This document shows, one piece after another, positions 6,813 to 14,394 of a stretch of 19,419 nt of DNA. Under the pieces are notes generated by a model, which saw only the letters and a list, made by a program, of their open reading frames with translations, ran no database searches and was not told the DNA's origin. Location of the stretch: positions 1-19,419 of the forward strand of contig CAUGVQ010000030.1 in assembly GCA_959602875.1 (NCBI GenBank), read 5' to 3'. How positions within the stretch are numbered: the stretch's first letter is position 1; each line of letters starts with the position of its first letter. This DNA comes from an uncultured Collinsella sp. Its GTDB lineage: Bacteria; Actinomycetota; Coriobacteriia; Coriobacteriales; Coriobacteriaceae. The translations under genes and the position numbers were made by a program.

Positions 6813-7976
6813 ATGCGCCACATCAAGACGATTGACGACATCACCAAAGACGGCGACGTCGAGTTCGGCGAGGGCTACGACTTTGTGGAGGACGCCGCCG
6901 ACGCCGACGCCATCCTCATGCGCTCGACCGACCTGCACGGCTACGACCTGCCCGCCGGCATCCGCGCCATCGCGCGCTGCGGCGCCGGCGTCAACAACAT
7001 CCCCATCGAGGAATACGCCCGGCGCGGCGTGGTGGTGTTCAACTCGCCGGGCGCCAACGCCAACGCCGTCAAGGAGATGGTCCTCTGCATGATGATCCTC
7101 TCCAGCCGCGGCATCGTCCAGTCGATGCAGTGGGTACGTGACCACGCCTGCGACCCGGACATCATGGCCGATGCCGAGAAGGCCAAGAAGGCCTTCGTCG
7201 GCCGCGAGCTCGCCGGTAAGCGCGTGGGCGTCATCGGCCTTGGCAACGTGGGCTCCAAGGTTGCCAACGCCTGCGTCAACCTCGGCATGGATGTCTATGG
7301 CTACGACCCGTTCATCTCCGTCGAACACGCTTGGGAGCTCTCGCGCGACGTACAGCGCGTGGGAACCCTGGAGGACCTCTGCCGCGGGTGCGACTATCTA
7401 ACACTGCACGTACCCTCCAAGGCCGACACCATCGGCATGATCGGTGCCGAGCAACTCGCGCTCCTCGCCCCCGGGGCCATCCTCATCAACTTTGCGCGCG
7501 AGACCATCATCGACGAGGATGCTGTGGACACCGCGCTCCACAAGGGCGGGCTCGCGTGGTTTGCCACCGACTTTGCCACGCCCAAGACGGTGCTCATGCC
7601 CAACACCTTTATCACCACGCACTCGGGCGCCGGCACCGGCGAGGCGGAGGCGCTCTGCGCCGACATGGCCATCTCCGAGCTCAAGGACTACCTCGAGAAC
7701 GGCAACATCGCCCACTCGGTCAACTACCCCGCCTGCTCGATGGGCAAGGCGCGCGCCGCAAGTCGCGTCGCCTGCCTGCACGCCAACGTGCCCAACATGA
7801 TCGGCCAGATCACCGCCGTGCTCGCCAAGGACAACGCCAACGTGCAGCGCATGGTCAACGAGAGCGCCGGCGAGAACGCCTACACCATGTTCGATACCGA
7901 CGAGCACCTCGACCAATCGACCATCGACGCCCTGAAGAAGATTCCCGCCGTCTACCGCGTTCGCGTAATCAAGTAG
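6813..7976 (+). CDS. serA: D-3-phosphoglycerate dehydrogenase with C-terminal ACT domain
   Basis: A 387-residue NAD-dependent enzyme for the first step of serine synthesis, oxidising 3-phosphoglycerate to 3-phosphohydroxypyruvate. RCGAGVNNI (about 55-63) is the substrate-side signature, GLGNVG (142-147) the Rossmann loop, R229 in INFARE and H270 in ITTHSG are the expected catalytic Arg and His. The segment where 2-hydroxyacid dehydrogenases normally have the Glu of TEP reads TDFATPK (252-258), so that Glu is not at its usual place; from memory this is typical of a clostridial/Bacteroidetes SerA subgroup. Residues about 318-387 form an ACT domain, suggesting serine feedback. The start has AGGAG five to nine bases upstream. 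It is co-transcribed with serC, and DUF1015 follows. Confidence 0.94.
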   Translation: MRHIKTIDDITKDGDVEFGEGYDFVEDAADADAILMRSTDLHGYDLPAGIRAIARCGAGVNNIPIEEYARRGVVVFNSPGANANAVKEMVLCMMILSSRGIVQSMQWVRDHACDPDIMADAEKAKKAFVGRELAGKRVGVIGLGNVGSKVANACVNLGMDVYGYDPFISVEHAWELSRDVQRVGTLEDLCRGCDYLTLHVPSKADTIGMIGAEQLALLAPGAILINFARETIIDEDAVDTALHKGGLAWFATDFATPKTVLMPNTFITTHSGAGTGEAEALCADMAISELKDYLENGNIAHSVNYPACSMGKARAASRVACLHANVPNMIGQITAVLAKDNANVQRMVNESAGENAYTMFDTDEHLDQSTIDALKKIPAVYRVRVIK

Positions 7977-8101
7977 GGCGCCGCGTAAGGCGCCGCGCAA
8001 GTAGCTGCTCCGCGCGCAAAGCGACAGGCAGGGGTGGGTCATCGCCGCGTAAGGGATTGCGGCAAGGGACACAAGACCGCCGGCGCCACCTGCGCGGACG
8101 G

Positions 8102-8141
8102 TACAATAGGCGTACATGGGCCGGTGCGCCCCTGCACCGGC
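8102..8141 (+). promoter_or_regulatory. Possible promoter and 5' UTR hairpin of the DUF1015 gene
   Basis: TACAAT at 8102-8107 is a good -10 about 58 bases before the ATG. Downstream, GCCGGTGC (8120-8127) pairs with GCACCGGC (8134-8141) around a six-base loop, which would form a hairpin near the 5' end of the transcript. No matching -35 hexamer is visible. Two tandem 12-bp units (GGCGCCGCGTAA, GGCGCCGCGCAA) directly follow the serA stop at 7977-8000, but no intrinsic terminator does, so read-through from serA is also likely. Confidence 0.35.
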
Positions 8142-8164
8142 TCCACCATGCTGAAAGGATCACC

Positions 8165-9421
8165 ATGAAGGTTTTGCCGTTCCCCTGCATCCGACCGGTG
8201 CCCGAGCGGGCAGCCGAGGTGGCCGCGCTCCCCTACGACGTCTTCGACCGCGCCGAGGCTGCCGCCTACGTGGCCAACCACCCGTTGTCGTTTCTTGCCA
8301 TCGACCGACCCGAAACGCAGTTCGCTCCTGAGCAGGACATGTACGCGCCCGAGGTCTACGCCCGCGGCGCCGAGCTTTTGCACGAGCGCATCAACGAAGG
8401 CATCTACCAGGCGGATCCGTCGATGAGCTACTACCTCTACGAGCTCACGCAAAACGGCTGCACGCAGACGGGCGTCGTCGCCATCTGCTCGGTCGACGAG
8501 TATGACAACGGCATCATCAAGAAGCACGAGAACACGCGCGCCGAGAAGGAGCGCGACCGTATCGAACATATCCGCGCGCTTGGCTGCCAGACCGGCCCCA
8601 TCTTTCTCACCTACCGCGACGAGCCGGTGCTCTCGTTCATCCTCGCGCAGGTAAAGACCGGCCAGGCGCTGTACGACTTTACCGATGAGGAGGGCGTGCA
8701 CCAGCGTGTCTGGGAAGTGCGCCGACCCGAGAGCGTTGAGGCCATACGCGAGATGTTCGCCCGCGTACCCTGCGCCTACATCGCCGACGGCCACCACCGC
8801 ACCGCCTCGGCCATGCGCGTGGCGCACGAGATGCGCGCCGCCGCGCAGGAGGCGGGCACCTACACCGGCAAGGAGCCCTTCAACTACTTCCTGGCCGTCC
8901 TCTTCCCCGCAAGCGAGCTCACGATCCTCCCCTACAACCGCGTCGTCTCCGACCGCGCCGGCCTGAGTGCAGACGAGCTCCTCGCCCGTATCCGCAAGGC
9001 GGGCTTTGACGTCGAGCCGGTAGCCGAGCCGCTCGAATCCGCCGAGGTCGGCGTGATGGGGCTCTTTACGGCGGGATCCTGGTACCGTCTCTCGTACACG
9101 CCCGAGCTCGCCTCTGCCGTTGCGCAGGCGGGGCCGGTTGAGTCCCTGGACGTGTCGGTCCTGCAGGACCGCGTGCTCGACCCTATCCTCGGCATCAGCG
9201 ACCCGCGCGAAGACGCCCGCATCTCCTTCGTCGGCGGCATCCGCGGCACCGCCGAGCTCGAGCGCCGCGCGGGCGCAGACGGCGTTGCGTTCTCGATGTG
9301 CGCCACGACGATCGGCCAGCTCCTCGCCGTGGCGGACGCCGGCCTTCTGATGCCGCCCAAGTCGACCTGGTTCGAACCCAAACTACGCAGCGGCCTATTC
9401 ATCCACCGCATCGCGCGCTGA
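8165..9421 (+). CDS. DUF1015 family protein (COG4198) downstream of serA
   Basis: A 418-residue soluble protein of the DUF1015 family, whose biochemical function is not established. The family blocks are all present: the N-terminal LPYDVFDRAEA, the KKHENTRAEKERDR block (about 119-132), and ADGHHRTASA (207-216), a His-rich motif that looks catalytic or metal-binding. The length is normal for the family. The start is ATG 8165 with AAAGGAT upstream; the frame stays open back through serA, but that part is a shadow. From general knowledge, DUF1015 genes often lie next to serC and serA in Firmicutes and related anaerobes, as here, which suggests a role linked to serine or phosphoserine metabolism. 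This is inference from context. The 3' side is convergent with the transporter operon. Confidence 0.9.
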   Translation: MKVLPFPCIRPVPERAAEVAALPYDVFDRAEAAAYVANHPLSFLAIDRPETQFAPEQDMYAPEVYARGAELLHERINEGIYQADPSMSYYLYELTQNGCTQTGVVAICSVDEYDNGIIKKHENTRAEKERDRIEHIRALGCQTGPIFLTYRDEPVLSFILAQVKTGQALYDFTDEEGVHQRVWEVRRPESVEAIREMFARVPCAYIADGHHRTASAMRVAHEMRAAAQEAGTYTGKEPFNYFLAVLFPASELTILPYNRVVSDRAGLSADELLARIRKAGFDVEPVAEPLESAEVGVMGLFTAGSWYRLSYTPELASAVAQAGPVESLDVSVLQDRVLDPILGISDPREDARISFVGGIRGTAELERRAGADGVAFSMCATTIGQLLAVADAGLLMPPKSTWFEPKLRSGLFIHRIAR

Positions 9422-9450
9422 GTCATCGGGGTGTGCAGCAGAGCGCCGAA

Positions 9451-9490
9451 CCGCACGACAGGACGCCAAGCCGCACGACAGGACGCCGAG
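9451..9490. repeat. 20-bp tandem duplication
   Basis: The 20-base unit at 9451-9470, beginning CCGCACGACAGGACGCC, is repeated directly at 9471-9490 with one difference near the end (AAG versus GAG). A weaker partial match precedes it. It lies 29 bases past the DUF1015 stop. Confidence 0.7.
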
Positions 9491-9569
9491 CAGCATCCGA
9501 TAGATTCGGTTCGGCTAGATTCGAAACAGTGGTCCCGGGATCGCACCCCAGTCCTGCGCAGTTGCATCC

Positions 9570-9671
9570 CAGGAGAAGCGAAGTGTTGAACCCGGGCGGG
9601 CGCGTCTGGCGAAAACCGAAGTAATGAGCCCGCGCAGGTGCTTCAGGCGAAAATCGAAGTAATGAACCCGG
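9570..9671. repeat. Three tandem copies of an AAGTAATG-type core at 38-bp phasing
   Basis: Cores begin at 9579 (CGAAGTGTTGAACCCGG), 9617 (CGAAGTAATGAGCCCGC) and 9655 (CGAAGTAATGAACCCGG), exactly 38 bp apart. The second and third share 22 of 24 bases from the preceding GGCGAAAA on; the first is more diverged. The bases between the cores are unlike. The third copy is also the left arm of the 79-bp palindrome. Confidence 0.7.
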
Positions 9672-9725
9672 TAATGCGCGATTCGGCGCTTTTCGCGGCG
9701 CCGGGTGCATTACTTCGGTTTTTGC
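9647..9725. repeat. 79-bp palindromic repeat element, copy A
   Basis: The left arm 9647-9671 (GCGAAAATCGAAGTAATG…) and right arm 9701-9725 (…CATTACTTCGGTTTTTGC) pair at 22 of 25 positions around a 29-base centre. The reverse complement of the whole element matches 15571-15649 at 74 of 79 positions by hand alignment. The ends are A-rich on the left and T-rich on the right, so RNA from either strand would form a stem with a trailing U-rich arm. It could act as a bidirectional terminator between the convergent genes. A REP- or MITE-like element is the best description. Confidence 0.75.
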
Positions 9726-9810
9726 ATGGTATGAAGTACGGCGTCAGAAGGGTCTCAAAACGCGCGGCTCGACTGGGCACACGCAGGGATTCGGCTTCGA
9801 CTACCGCCCA

Positions 9811-9840
9811 AAGAAAAAGGGCCGGTCATAAGACCGGCCC
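9811..9840 (-). terminator. Intrinsic terminator of the transporter operon
   Basis: On the minus strand a 9-bp perfect stem (GGGCCGGTC / GACCGGCCC, loop four bases) is followed by TTTTTCTTT. It lies 36 bases after the binding-protein stop at 9876-9878. Confidence 0.9.
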
Positions 9841-9875
9841 CGCAAAGGGCCCTCTAATGCGCGCGAACTGGCAGA

Positions 9876-11210
9876 CTAAGCCACACCCTGGTTGGCGCTC
9901 TCGATGGCGGTGTTGGTGGACTGCACCGCGGTGTCGAGCGCCTCGTCCACATCGCCGCCGTTGAAGACGGACTGCAGCGCCGTCTGGAGGTCGGTGCGCA
10001 GCTGCGGAAGCTGCGAGCAAAGCGGGCCCGCGGTGATGTTATTCACCTTAGAGCTGCGCAACTGCTCGGCGGAAACCTGAAGCTGCGGGTACTCGCCATA
10101 CACCGCCGAGAGGGTCTCGGTCTCGTAGGCGCCGTTAGAGATCGGGAAGTAGCCGGTGTCGCCCGCCCAGGTGGCCTGGACATCCGGGGAGGTCGCGTAG
10201 GCGCAGAACTCCATCACGCCGCGCGCAACGTCCTCGGAGAGGCCGTCGGCGATGCAGAGGGCACCGCCGCCCGCGTAGATGCCCATGGCCTCGGCCCCTT
10301 CCTCGACCGGCAAAAAGCCGATACTCACATTGAACGAGCAGGCGTCGATGATCTGGCGCGCTGAAGCGGAGGTGTCGATGTAGATGGCGCACTGCTGCTG
10401 CGAGAAGCCGCTAATGGCGTCGTCACCCGAGCTAAACGGCGTGAACTGCCCGGCGTCGTTTAGCGACTTGACCCAGTTGAAGATCACCGCCATCTGATCG
10501 CGATAGGCAACCTCGGTGCAGCGCTCCTTGCGGCCGTTCTCGTTGTTGACCACGTAGCCGCCCATGTTGGTAACCATCTGGTCGAGGGCATAGCCGTACG
10601 CGTAGAGGCCGACGGACGTGACGTCGCTCGACGCGGCAATGGCCTCTGCCGCAGCGGTGAGGCCCTCGAACGTAGTCGGCAGCTCGGTCACGCCGGCGGC
10701 GTTAAGGACGTCCTGGTTGTAGTAGACGACCGGGCAGGAGCAGTTGAACGGCATGGCGTACATCGCACCGTCGTAGGTGTAGAAGTTCACGGCCTGCTCG
10801 AGAAGGTCGGAATCATCGAAGCTCTGGGCGGAAATGAGCTCGGAGACATTGGCAACAAGCCCGGAGTCGATCATCGCCTGGAGGTTCTGCTCGCCGATCT
10901 GCACGATTGCCGGTGCGCCCGAGCCGTTTGCCATGTTGAAGAAACTACCGGTGGACTCGTCGTAGCTGCCCTGGTACTCGGAGCGTACCTCGAACTCATC
11001 GGACTGCGCGTTGAAACCGTCGACGACCTTCTGAAGGGCGTCGCCGCGGCTGCCGTCCATGGAGTTCCAGAAGAGGATGACGGTCTTGCCATCCTCGGTG
11101 GTCTCCGTGGTGGCGCCACCGCCGCCGGAGCAGCCGGCAAGCGCGGTGCCGGCGATGCCGAGGCCGGCGAGGGTCAGAAACGAGCGGCGGGTAAGGTTCT
11201 GCTGAATCAT
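9876..11210 (-). CDS. ABC transporter substrate-binding lipoprotein, UgpB-like (glycerol-3-phosphate type)
   Basis: A 444-residue extracellular binding protein. The N-terminus has a twin-arginine motif (TRRSFLTL, R8-R9), a hydrophobic stretch and a lipobox LAGC with the acylated cysteine at C27, so it is probably Tat-exported and lipid-anchored. The mature part follows UgpB in order: ILFWNSMDG, FNAQSDEFEV, NGSGAPAIVQIGEQ, YAMPFNCSCPVVYYN, GDTGYFPISNGAYE and the C-terminal ALDTAVQSTN. UgpB binds sn-glycerol-3-phosphate and glycerophosphodiesters; that is the best substrate guess, while sugars remain possible. The start at 11210 (MIQQNL) has AAAGGAAAA upstream; the open frame to 11324 lacks signal character. 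It is the last operon gene, separated from the permease gene by 154 bases containing two palindromes, and may have its own promoter. Confidence 0.9.
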   Translation of the reverse strand: MIQQNLTRRSFLTLAGLGIAGTALAGCSGGGGATTETTEDGKTVILFWNSMDGSRGDALQKVVDGFNAQSDEFEVRSEYQGSYDESTGSFFNMANGSGAPAIVQIGEQNLQAMIDSGLVANVSELISAQSFDDSDLLEQAVNFYTYDGAMYAMPFNCSCPVVYYNQDVLNAAGVTELPTTFEGLTAAAEAIAASSDVTSVGLYAYGYALDQMVTNMGGYVVNNENGRKERCTEVAYRDQMAVIFNWVKSLNDAGQFTPFSSGDDAISGFSQQQCAIYIDTSASARQIIDACSFNVSIGFLPVEEGAEAMGIYAGGGALCIADGLSEDVARGVMEFCAYATSPDVQATWAGDTGYFPISNGAYETETLSAVYGEYPQLQVSAEQLRSSKVNNITAGPLCSQLPQLRTDLQTALQSVFNGGDVDEALDTAVQSTNTAIESANQGVA

Positions 11211-11257
11211 GGGTTTTCCTTTCGTGTTACCAACAGTTGAGGTCCTAACCGAACTAT

Positions 11258-11283
11258 CTACCGTGCGTATACGCACCGGGTAG
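11258..11283. promoter_or_regulatory. Palindrome GTGCGTATACGCAC with CTACC/GGTAG flanks upstream of the binding-protein gene
   Basis: GTGCGTATACGCAC (11263-11276) is a perfect 14-bp palindrome. CTACC and GGTAG extend it on both sides with a two-base bulge. It lies about 50-70 bases upstream of the binding-protein start, a natural place for an operator or as an RNA stem that protects the downstream message. Confidence 0.5.
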
Positions 11284-11303
11284 CAAAACGAGACGCCGTG
11301 CAC

Positions 11304-11317
11304 ACCCAATATTGGGT
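11304..11317. promoter_or_regulatory. Perfect 14-bp palindrome ACCCAATATTGGGT
   Basis: A second perfect dyad 27 bases from the first, also within the space between the inner permease and binding-protein genes. With no T tract it is unlikely to be a terminator; a protein-binding site fits better. Confidence 0.5.
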
Positions 11318-11364
11318 ACCGCATGCAACGAGCAAGGGGCCGTGCGGCCCTAAGCAGGTGGGCA

Positions 11365-12231
11365 CTACTTGAGCGCGCCCTTGGTCATGCCCTCCTGCAG
11401 GCGCTTCTGGCCAAAGAAGATGAGCAAAAGCGTGGGGATGGATGTGATCACGGCGCCGGCGGCCATCATGCCAAAGTCAGAAAGGCCCTCGGAGCTGTTC
11501 AAGGTGCGCAGGCCAATCTGCACCGTACGCGCCGTGTTGTTAGTGGTAGAGACGAGCGGCCACAGGTAGGCGTTCCACGTCACCAGGAAGAAGTAAATCG
11601 CAAGCGTCACCGTGGTGTTCATGACCATGGGCACCACCACGCGGACGAAGAACTGAAAGCGGGAAAGCCCCGCCACGTCCGCAGCCTCCTTGAGCTCGGA
11701 GGGGATCTGCATCATGTTCTGCCGGTAGAGGAAGATGCCAAACGTGGTGGCCACGCCGGGCAGGATGAGGCCGGCGTAGGTGTCGATGAGGCCCATGGCG
11801 CGGATGGTCTGGAAGTTCGTGACCACGAGCACCTCGGCGGGGATCATCATGGTTGCCATGATGACGAGGAAGATGATGCGCTTACCGCCAAAGGGGATGA
11901 ACACGAGCGCATAGGCCGCGAGCATGGAGAAGAGGATCTGCAGCGCCGTGCCGGCCACGCCCACGACCACGGAGTTGACGATGAACTGGGCGAAGGGCTG
12001 CGCCTCAAAGGCGTTCACATAGTTGTCGAGAAACAGTGACGTGGGGATAAAGACGCCGTTGATGATGTCCTCGAGCGGGGTGAACGACAACGAGATGGAA
12101 AACAGGATGGGAAAGCCAATCGCCACGGCAGCGATGGTCAAAACCGCGTAGGTTGCAACGAGTCCGGACTTGCTCGTGCGCAGACCGGAGCCCGCCACGC
12201 GGCCGGACGATTTCTTGGAGATGGGCATCAT
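11365..12231 (-). CDS. ABC transporter inner-membrane permease, UgpE/MalG type
   Basis: A 288-residue permease with six hydrophobic segments and the binding-protein-dependent EAA loop (ELKEAADVAGLSRFQFF, about residues 188-204) that docks on the ATPase. NAYLWPLV is typical of MalG/UgpE subunits. The start at 12231 overlaps the stop of the other permease as ATGATG over TGA, with AAGGTG as ribosome binding site, so the two are translationally coupled. The second codon is also ATG and could be the true start. It pairs with the 12228-13166 permease as the heterodimeric channel. Confidence 0.93.
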   Translation of the reverse strand: MMPISKKSSGRVAGSGLRTSKSGLVATYAVLTIAAVAIGFPILFSISLSFTPLEDIINGVFIPTSLFLDNYVNAFEAQPFAQFIVNSVVVGVAGTALQILFSMLAAYALVFIPFGGKRIIFLVIMATMMIPAEVLVVTNFQTIRAMGLIDTYAGLILPGVATTFGIFLYRQNMMQIPSELKEAADVAGLSRFQFFVRVVVPMVMNTTVTLAIYFFLVTWNAYLWPLVSTTNNTARTVQIGLRTLNSSEGLSDFGMMAAGAVITSIPTLLLIFFGQKRLQEGMTKGALK

Positions 12232-13166
12232 TGGTAGGTCACCTTGTCCTCGGTAAGCTTGGTCTGGATGTAGGAGATGACGAAGATCACCGCAAAGAGA
12301 ATCACGCCTTGGGCGGACGCCGACCCGATGCGGAAGTTCACGAACGCATCACGGTAGAGACGGTAGATGAGCAGCACCGTGGCGTTGTTGGGCCCGCCCT
12401 GCGTGAGCATGTCGATAAGGCCGAAGGACTGGAACGCTCCGATGACGGTGATGGTCAGCACGAAGAACAGCGACGGCGAGATGAGCGGCACCGTGACCCG
12501 TCGGAGGCGATACCAGAACCCGCCGCCCACGATCTCGACGCTCTCGTAATACGAATCGTCGATACTCTTGATCGCCCCGAGCAAGATGAGATAGGCCATG
12601 CCGATGTTCATCCAGATGGAGATGATCGAAACCGAGAGGAGTGCGACGTTCTGGTCGATGAGCCAGCCGACGCTCTCGCCCCCAAAGAACTCGATGATGC
12701 GGTTGAGCACGCCGGAGTTGGCGTTGAAAAGCAGATTCCAGAAGACGGCTGCCGCTGCGACCGAGATGCCCATCGTGGCCGAGAAGATCGTGCGGAAGAC
12801 CCCCATGCCGGGCAGGTCCTGCGCTGTGAGCACAGCGAGCAGGAGCGCGATCACGATGGTCGCCGGGACCGTCAGGAGCACGTAGACGAGCGTATTGACA
12901 ATCGCTTGGGTGTAGAGCGGATCGGTGAGGAGAGTGACGAAGTTATCGATGCCGATGAACTGCGTGAGGCCGCCCGCCGGCGTAGTGGCAAAGAGGCTCG
13001 TCACGATGGTGCGGCCGAACGGGTAGATGACAAAAATCGCAAAGATGGCAACCGAGGGAAGCAAGTACACCCAGCCGGCGAGGGTCCTTCGCTCGCCGGG
13101 CGCCTCACGGGGCGAAACGGCCGTCGCGGCAGGCGCGGTATTGGGGGCGACAGAATGCTTAGACAT
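12228..13166 (-). CDS. ABC transporter inner-membrane permease, UgpA/MalF type
   Basis: A 312-residue permease. A hydrophilic N-terminus of about 28 residues precedes WVYLLPSVAIFAIFVIYPF, the classic opening of sugar/G3P permeases. The EAA loop reads ESVEIVGGGFWYRLRRVTVPLISP, and GAFQSFGLIDMLTQGGPNNAT is the family's late signature. The start at 13166 lies nine bases after the ATPase stop, with AGGGGG as ribosome binding site. Substrate preference is inferred from the UgpB-like partner. Confidence 0.94.
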   Translation of the reverse strand: MSKHSVAPNTAPAATAVSPREAPGERRTLAGWVYLLPSVAIFAIFVIYPFGRTIVTSLFATTPAGGLTQFIGIDNFVTLLTDPLYTQAIVNTLVYVLLTVPATIVIALLLAVLTAQDLPGMGVFRTIFSATMGISVAAAAVFWNLLFNANSGVLNRIIEFFGGESVGWLIDQNVALLSVSIISIWMNIGMAYLILLGAIKSIDDSYYESVEIVGGGFWYRLRRVTVPLISPSLFFVLTITVIGAFQSFGLIDMLTQGGPNNATVLLIYRLYRDAFVNFRIGSASAQGVILFAVIFVISYIQTKLTEDKVTYQ

Positions 13167-13175
13167 GACAGCCCC

Positions 13176-14348
13176 CTACTCCGCTGCCGCGGGCGCGGCT
13201 TCGATATGCGCTGCCGCAGCGGCGCCCGCAGCAGACGTGCTGCGCACGCCGAGCTCGTCCAAGTCCTCGGCGGCGCGCAAGAGTGCACCGGTGTTCACGT
13301 CAAAGAAGTGCGCGTAACGCGGGTCCAGGCTCACATGGAGCGTTGCGCCATCGGCGATGCGGTGCTGACCCTGCCAACGGGCGGTAAAGAGAGTTCCCGC
13401 AACATCGAAGAAGACGAGGGTCTCGTTGCCCATCATCTCGGAGCTCACCACAGTGACCTCCGTGTCATGCACGCTCGTCGCCGTCGCCGGGTACACCTGC
13501 TCGGGCCTAAAGCCGATCTTCCAGCGCTGCCCCATGGGAAGCTTCGCCCGGTCCGCCTCAGAGAGCGGGACCGTGAGGCTCCCGTTGAGCACCAGGCCCT
13601 CGGGCGCCACCTCGGCAACCGCCATATTCATTTGCGGCGTGCCAATAAAAGTCGCCACGAACTCGTTCGCCGGGTGGTTGTAGAGCTCGAGCGGCGTGCC
13701 CAGCTGCTGGATGCGCCCGGCCGAGAGCACCGCGATGCGGTCTCCCATGGTCATCGCCTCGACCTGATCATGCGTGACGTAGATAACCGTGAGGCCGAGT
13801 TGCTGCTGGAGACGGCGGATCTCGACGCGCATCGACGCACGGAGCTTAGCGTCGAGGTTGGAGAGCGGCTCGTCCATAAGGCAGAGCGGCGCGTGGCTGC
13901 AGACGCTGCGGGCGAGGGCCACGCGCTGGCGCTGACCGCCCGACAGCGCACGGGGCTTGCGGTCGAGGTAGTCGGTGAGGCCGAGTATCTCGGCTGCTTC
14001 GGCAAGGCGCTGCTCCTGCTCGGCCTTCGGCACCTTCTTGACGTCGAGACCAAAGAGAATGTTGTCGCGAACCGTGAGGTGCGGGTAGAGCGCGTAGCTC
14101 TGAAATACCATGGTGAGGTTGCGCTCGCGCGGCAGCATCTCATTGGCGAGCTTGCCGTCCATGATGAGCTCACCGGAGGAAACGCCCTCGAGACCGGCGA
14201 TGATGCGCAGAAGCGTCGACTTGCCGCAGCCGGAGGGCCCGACGAGGATGAAGAATTCCCCCTCCTCTATCCCGAGATTGATGCCCCCGAGCACCTCGGT
14301 CTTGCCGTCGTAGCTCTTCTTGAGGTCCTTGCATACGATTTTTGCCAT
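13176..14348 (-). CDS. ugpC: ABC transporter ATP-binding protein, UgpC/MsmK/MalK type
   Basis: A 390-residue ATPase. Walker A GPSGCGKST (37-45), Q-loop VFQSYALYP (Q83), signature LSGGQRQRVALAR (135-147), Walker B LCLMDEP (155-161) and the H-loop THD (H193) are intact. NEFVATFIGTPQMNM begins the C-terminal TOBE/OB regulatory region typical of the CUT1 (sugar and glycerol-phosphate) family. The last 30 or so residues are an Ala-rich tail beyond the family's usual end. The start at 14348 has AAGGAG. It energises the two permeases downstream; MsmK-like ATPases sometimes serve several transporters, but here it is dedicated by position. Confidence 0.95.
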   Translation of the reverse strand: MAKIVCKDLKKSYDGKTEVLGGINLGIEEGEFFILVGPSGCGKSTLLRIIAGLEGVSSGELIMDGKLANEMLPRERNLTMVFQSYALYPHLTVRDNILFGLDVKKVPKAEQEQRLAEAAEILGLTDYLDRKPRALSGGQRQRVALARSVCSHAPLCLMDEPLSNLDAKLRASMRVEIRRLQQQLGLTVIYVTHDQVEAMTMGDRIAVLSAGRIQQLGTPLELYNHPANEFVATFIGTPQMNMAVAEVAPEGLVLNGSLTVPLSEADRAKLPMGQRWKIGFRPEQVYPATATSVHDTEVTVVSSEMMGNETLVFFDVAGTLFTARWQGQHRIADGATLHVSLDPRYAHFFDVNTGALLRAAEDLDELGVRSTSAAGAAAAAHIEAAPAAAE

Positions 14349-14394
14349 TACCTGACTCCTTGAGAAAATGGGGCGCCGCCGCTACGTGCGCCCG

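Larger units (their letters stand above)
9422..9875. other. Convergent, repeat-filled gene-free stretch between DUF1015 and the transporter operon
   Basis: There is no credible gene here. The stretch contains a 20-bp tandem duplication (9451-9490), three copies of the CGAAGTAATGAACCCGG-like core at 38-bp steps (9579, 9617, 9655), a 79-bp palindromic element (9647-9725) that recurs inverted at 15571-15649, and the minus-strand terminator at 9811-9840. Frames that cross it are arginine-rich and without family character. Confidence 0.7.

Noticed and set aside
5625..7328. 567-residue open frame on the minus strand
   Set aside because: It mirrors serC and the start of serA and has no recognisable domain.
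7331..8164. N-terminal extension of the DUF1015 frame
   Set aside because: It lies inside serA in another frame and is arginine-rich; the ATG at 8165 has a ribosome binding site and begins the family sequence.
9480..9560. tRNA-like segment in the convergent gap
   Set aside because: GATTCGAAAC resembles a T-loop, but no acceptor stem or anticodon arm can be drawn.
9570..9725. CRISPR-like array
   Set aside because: Only three diverged units with 14-base spacers, the last being half of a palindrome, and no cas genes.
12153..14363. 736-residue open frame on the plus strand
   Set aside because: It is antisense to two permease genes and the ATPase gene, with charged low-complexity content; the minus-strand genes have full motifs and ribosome binding sites.
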